A stretch of DNA of 64,000 nt from Arcicella sp. (GTDB lineage: Bacteria > Bacteroidota > Bacteroidia > Cytophagales > Spirosomataceae), in NCBI GenBank assembly GCA_025454855.1, contig JALONS010000014.1:1-64000 (forward strand), written 5' to 3'. The notes under the pieces are model-generated. The model was not told the DNA's origin and made no database searches. It worked only from the letters and a program-made list of their open reading frames with translations. Made by a program: the position numbers and the translations under genes. Below, in pieces: positions 60,288 to 64,000 of the stretch (position 1 is the stretch's first letter; the number at the start of each line of letters is the position of its first letter).

Positions 60288-61457
60288 ATGGCGGATAATA
60301 TTTCCTTCATCATCAATCAATTAGCCGAAGACCGAGAACTGTATTTCAATGCCGTAGCTCCGCCCATTATCCAGACTTCCAATTTTGTATTCAATGACTT
60401 TAAAACACTTCGTGAAACCTTTGCGGATGAGTTTTCGGGAGAGTACATTTATACAAAATCCAAGAATCCGACGGTTGATATTTTACGTAAAAAATTGGCT
60501 GCTTTGCAAGGAGCAGAAGACTGTGTGGTAACAAATTCGGGGAGTTCGGCTATATTTTGTAGTATTTTGGCGAATGTCAAGGCGGGCGACCACATTGTTT
60601 CAGTGGCAAAGCCCTATTCTTGGGCAGTCCGAATGTTTGAGGTTTTATTGCCCCGTTTTCAGGTTACGCACACGTATGTAGATGGACGAGAAGTAGAGAA
60701 TTTTATGAACGCTACTCAAGCCAATACAACCCTGATTTATTTGGAATCCCCAAATTCTTTCAATTTTCATTTACAAGATTTAGAAGCAATTGCCCACTTT
60801 GCTAAATCAAAAAATATCACTACCATCATTGATAATTCCTATTGTACGCCACTTTATCAGAAACCGCATCACTTGGGCATAGATTTGTGTTTGCATTCGG
60901 CTACTAAATACATTGCGGGGCATTCTGATACGGTAGCGGGTGTAATTACGGGTTCGAGAGAAAGAATAAAAAAGATTTTTGATTCTGAATTACTCAACTC
61001 AGGAACAAGTATTTCTCCGTTCAATGCGTGGTTGTTAATTCGTGGACTGCGAACTTTGGAAATTCGTTTGCAGCGTATTTCGGAGACTACGTTAAAAGTG
61101 GTTGATTTCTTGAAAAATCACCCGAAAATTGAGCGAGTTATTTATCCTTTCGACCCAGACTTTCCGCAATATGAATTAGCTACAAAACAAATGACTGGTG
61201 CGGGTGGATTATTGACCATTATTCCTAAATCGGTTGATTATCAGGATATTGAACGTTTTTGTTTGTCGTTAAAAAACTTTCTATTAGCCGTAAGTTGGGG
61301 TGGACATGAGTCATTAGTTATGCCAAAAGCCGCAGGAATGAATCCCGAAGATTATGATAAAAACAATCCAGAACATCGCATGATACGGCTGTACATCGGC
61401 TTAGAAGATGCTGATTTTTTGATAGAAGATTTAAAGAATGCTTTGGCGATTATTTAG
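60288..61457 (+). CDS. Cys/Met metabolism PLP-dependent enzyme (cystathionine gamma-synthase/lyase-like)
   Basis: LHSATKYIAGHSDTVAGVI PLP-lysine motif; YIYTKSKNPTVDILRKKLAALQGAEDCVVTNSGSSAI. Confidence 0.93.
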   Translation: MADNISFIINQLAEDRELYFNAVAPPIIQTSNFVFNDFKTLRETFADEFSGEYIYTKSKNPTVDILRKKLAALQGAEDCVVTNSGSSAIFCSILANVKAGDHIVSVAKPYSWAVRMFEVLLPRFQVTHTYVDGREVENFMNATQANTTLIYLESPNSFNFHLQDLEAIAHFAKSKNITTIIDNSYCTPLYQKPHHLGIDLCLHSATKYIAGHSDTVAGVITGSRERIKKIFDSELLNSGTSISPFNAWLLIRGLRTLEIRLQRISETTLKVVDFLKNHPKIERVIYPFDPDFPQYELATKQMTGAGGLLTIIPKSVDYQDIERFCLSLKNFLLAVSWGGHESLVMPKAAGMNPEDYDKNNPEHRMIRLYIGLEDADFLIEDLKNALAII

Positions 61458-61551
61458 GAATGAGCTTTGCATGATGAATGCTAACTTGATTTTTGTTTGG
61501 GCGTGTGCGATATGCCCCAACAATATGATAACAATGGTTATCATGTCAATG

Positions 61552-61671
61552 AATTGGTTATTCTATTAACCCCACCCAACCCTCCCCGATAGGGAGGGCT
61601 TTTAAACTCAATAAGCTCTCCCTATCGGGGAGGGTTGGGTGGGGTTTTCGTATAATCTAATAAATCAATTT
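61552..61671. repeat. Palindromic repeat sharing its core with the 17263-17398 element
   Basis: 27-bp perfect arms aaccccacccaaccctccccgataggg (61568-61594) / ccctatcggggagggttgggtggggtt (61621-61647). Confidence 0.7.
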
Positions 61672-61680
61672 AATTACATA

Positions 61681-61777
61681 CGGAATTATCTACTATTTAG
61701 TGGAATCATAGTTTTTAACCGCTGACAGCGGTCGAAGACCCTGTCAGCGGTTGTTCGCCAAATAGTAGATAATTCCG
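61681..61777. mobile_element. 97-bp MITE-like element
   Basis: 18-bp perfect TIRs CGGAATTATCTACTATTT / AAATAGTAGATAATTCCG; 7-bp flanking direct repeats ATTACAT (61674-61680, 61778-61784); inner arms aaccgctgacag / ctgtcagcggtt. Confidence 0.75.
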
Positions 61778-61785
61778 ATTACATA

Positions 61786-63204
61786 TTACTCCTTACTCCC
61801 TTTTGTCCAGTATAAATAAAACGGAATACCCGTTGCCATGAGTCCCAGTCCAATGAGGGCTTCTTCTGGCTTTTCTTTTAAAGTATTAAAAATCAACGCA
61901 ATACAGAATAGTACAAACACAGCAGGAACTACTGGATAACCAATAACCCGATAAGGGCGGTGGGCATCGGGCATTTTTTTGCGAAGAATAAAAACCCCAA
62001 AAGCCGTTGCTCCGTAAAAAATAAAAGCGGCAAAAATGAGCATATCCGTTAGCTGGTCGAACGTACCCGAAAGCACCAAGAGGGATGTCCAGATAGATTG
62101 TAAAAATAAGGCTCTTGACGGCGTGTTGTATTTGGGATGAATGTAATCTACTTTTTTGAAAAACATATTATCACGAGCCATCGCATAGAATAATCTCGAA
62201 GCCAACAAAATAGTGGTACTGGAACAATTAAAAGTAGTTACCACTATCAAACAAGAGATGAGTAAACCTCCCCACGACCCCATAAAATGTTTTACTACGG
62301 CAACGGCAGCAATGCCATTTTTAGACTCGTAAATATTAATAAATTCATCAATGGGCAAAATGTACAGATACACAAAATTCATCATCATATAAATCCCCAT
62401 CACGATTAATGTACCAATGATAAGGGCTAAGGGCAGATTTCGTTGTGGATTCTTCATTTCACCACCAATGAATCCTACGCTTGCCCAACCTTCATAACCC
62501 CAAAAAGCACTCAAACAAGCCAATGCCAAAGCCTTGAAAAGCGTTGAACCAGACATCGTGTTAGCATCGTATTTTACACTGTTGGTAGTAATGTTTTCAA
62601 AACTCCCAACGCTGGAGGTGAGTCCCAAAACAATAATCAACAGCATGGCTACTATCATTAGCGTAGTAAGAACACGACTCAGGTTTTCCCCTAATTTGAG
62701 TCCTCTATAATTGAAATACGTCAGAAACATAATGAGCGAAATTGCCACCAATTTCACACTGAGATTATCAAAAAGATGTAAGCCCAAAAAACTAATTTCG
62801 GATAAAGTCTGAGAAGTTTCTGGAAAAGGAATGAGGCTGTTTAAAGATTGAGCAAAAACATAAGCAATGGAAGCAATGGAGGCGGTACGAATCACCGCAA
62901 AGTTTGTCCAGCCAAATAAAAAAGCAAAAAAACGATTATAAATCTTACGAAAATAGACAAATTCACCCCCAGAATCTGCCAACATACTGGCAACTTCGGC
63001 ATTGGAGAGCGTACCCGCCATACTGATTAAACCCGCTAATAACCAAGCAATTAATACCAATGAAGGAGACTGGAGTTCTGCCGACATGGCAGCTACTTTT
63101 TTGAAAACGCCCGTTCCGATAACGGAACTGATAATGAGAATAATGGCAGAGGTTAGACCAATAGAACGAACTAATTGCCCTTGATTATTTGAAGATTCCT
63201 TCAT
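61786..63204 (-). CDS. APC-family amino acid permease
   Basis: SIGLTSAIILIISSVIGTGVFKK; about 12 TM segments; FWGYEGWASVGFIGGEMKNPQRNLP. Confidence 0.94.
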   Translation of the reverse strand: MKESSNNQGQLVRSIGLTSAIILIISSVIGTGVFKKVAAMSAELQSPSLVLIAWLLAGLISMAGTLSNAEVASMLADSGGEFVYFRKIYNRFFAFLFGWTNFAVIRTASIASIAYVFAQSLNSLIPFPETSQTLSEISFLGLHLFDNLSVKLVAISLIMFLTYFNYRGLKLGENLSRVLTTLMIVAMLLIIVLGLTSSVGSFENITTNSVKYDANTMSGSTLFKALALACLSAFWGYEGWASVGFIGGEMKNPQRNLPLALIIGTLIVMGIYMMMNFVYLYILPIDEFINIYESKNGIAAVAVVKHFMGSWGGLLISCLIVVTTFNCSSTTILLASRLFYAMARDNMFFKKVDYIHPKYNTPSRALFLQSIWTSLLVLSGTFDQLTDMLIFAAFIFYGATAFGVFILRKKMPDAHRPYRVIGYPVVPAVFVLFCIALIFNTLKEKPEEALIGLGLMATGIPFYLYWTKGSKE

Positions 63205-63310
63205 AAAGTGGTTTTACGGTTTGTTAATGATATACAAATTAAGGATTTATCCTTGCTTTTGCAAAACCTTTGCGTGTTCGTGGGTTTTACGCTAATTTTG
63301 ATTAATAATT

Positions 63311-64000
63311 ATGCAAACTTTATCGGCAATACTATATAATCTTTCTATTTATGCCTACCAGCTAATCATCTGGTTAGTAAGCCCCTTCAATAAAAAAGCT
63401 AAATTGTGGATAGAAGGCAGAAGAATCGATATTCGATATTCGATGCTCGATGCTGGTTTAAGCTCATCCGAACATCAAATATCAAACATCAAACATCGAA
63501 AATCCCAAACGGCTTGGTTTCATTGTGCTTCGTTGGGTGAATTTGAACAGGGGAGACCCGTTATTGAGCAATTTAGGAAGAGCTTCCCCGACTATAAAAT
63601 TGTTTTGACATTCTTTTCACCATCGGGCTATGAGATAAGAAAAAACTATGAAGGAGCTGATTTTATCTGTTATTTACCCGCCGATACGCCCTCTAATGCA
63701 CTTGACTTTATAGAGAAAATTCAACCATCCATCGCTTTTTTTGTGAAGTATGAATTTTGGTACAACTACCTCCGAATCCTCCACGAAAAGGACATACCTG
63801 TTGTTTCTTTTTCTGCCATTTTCAGAGAAAACCAAATATTTTTTAAGTGGTACGGACAATTTCACCGTCGTATTTTAGGGTATTTTTCTCATATTTTTGT
63901 GCAGAATCAAACGTCTTTAGATTTATTGCAAAATATTGGTATTCAGAACGTTAGTATTGGCGGTGATACTCGCTTCGACCGTGTTAATCAGATTGCTAAC
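63311..64000 (+). CDS. waaA: 3-deoxy-D-manno-octulosonic acid transferase (Kdo transferase), 3' truncated by the window edge
   Basis: Manual translation is open to the window end: FNKKAKLWIEGR...WFHCASLGEFEQGRPVIEQFRKSFPDYKIVLTFFSPSGYEIRKNYEGAD...VKYEFWYNYL...GGDTRFDRV. Confidence 0.94.
   Translation, partial: MQTLSAILYNLSIYAYQLIIWLVSPFNKKAKLWIEGRRIDIRYSMLDAGLSSSEHQISNIKHRKSQTAWFHCASLGEFEQGRPVIEQFRKSFPDYKIVLTFFSPSGYEIRKNYEGADFICYLPADTPSNALDFIEKIQPSIAFFVKYEFWYNYLRILHEKDIPVVSFSAIFRENQIFFKWYGQFHRRILGYFSHIFVQNQTSLDLLQNIGIQNVSIGGDTRFDRVNQIAN
63424..63502. repeat. Inverted heptad-type cassette within the waaA reading frame
   Basis: Left arm atcgatattcgatattcgatgctcgatg; right arm gaacatcaaatatcaaacatcaaacatcgaaaat matches 41013-41046 at 31/34 (reverse complement). 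Confidence 0.75.

Noticed and set aside
61561-61650. Simple rho-independent terminator only
   Set aside because: The same core recurs at 17288-17329 in a non-identical context, so it is better described as a dispersed repeat, although it may also terminate transcription.

Overview
This 64 kb window looks like a chromosomal segment from a Bacteroidota organism, probably Cytophagales-like. That assignment is an inference from SusC/SusD pairs, DUF4270, the panD/panC/glycogen-synthase-like/DUF4270/glmS order and low GC. Most of the window is housekeeping or metabolic: csp, lysS, clpB, an RND efflux operon, a DyP peroxidase, rfaE2, panD, panC, glmS, aroB, a thiamine pyrophosphokinase, gltX, lpxH and a partial waaA at the right edge. 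It also carries two tandem SusC/SusD pairs near a GH32 fructosidase, an iron-uptake-like TonB receptor/PepSY pair, and a proteorhodopsin/Blh phototrophy pair. The observations most worth a second look are: (1) a DTE-type, green-tuned proton-pump rhodopsin with Gly141 at the position of the xanthorhodopsin carotenoid-antenna fenestration, next to blh; (2) a dispersed family of intergenic inverted cassettes built from degenerate 7-8 bp units, one copy of which sits in frame inside waaA; (3) an internally deleted, frameshifted gatC remnant; (4) an orphan GntR-type sensor domain with no HTH, beside its full-length paralogue; (5) two MITE-like palindromic elements with terminal inverted repeats and apparent target-site duplications; (6) unusual single-domain proteins (a membrane Coq4-like protein, a GT5 N-domain-only protein, a secreted acetolactate-decarboxylase-like protein). 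No CRISPR array, rRNA, obvious tRNA, transposase or phage module was recognised. All calls come from reading the sequence and the ORF track; no database search was run.
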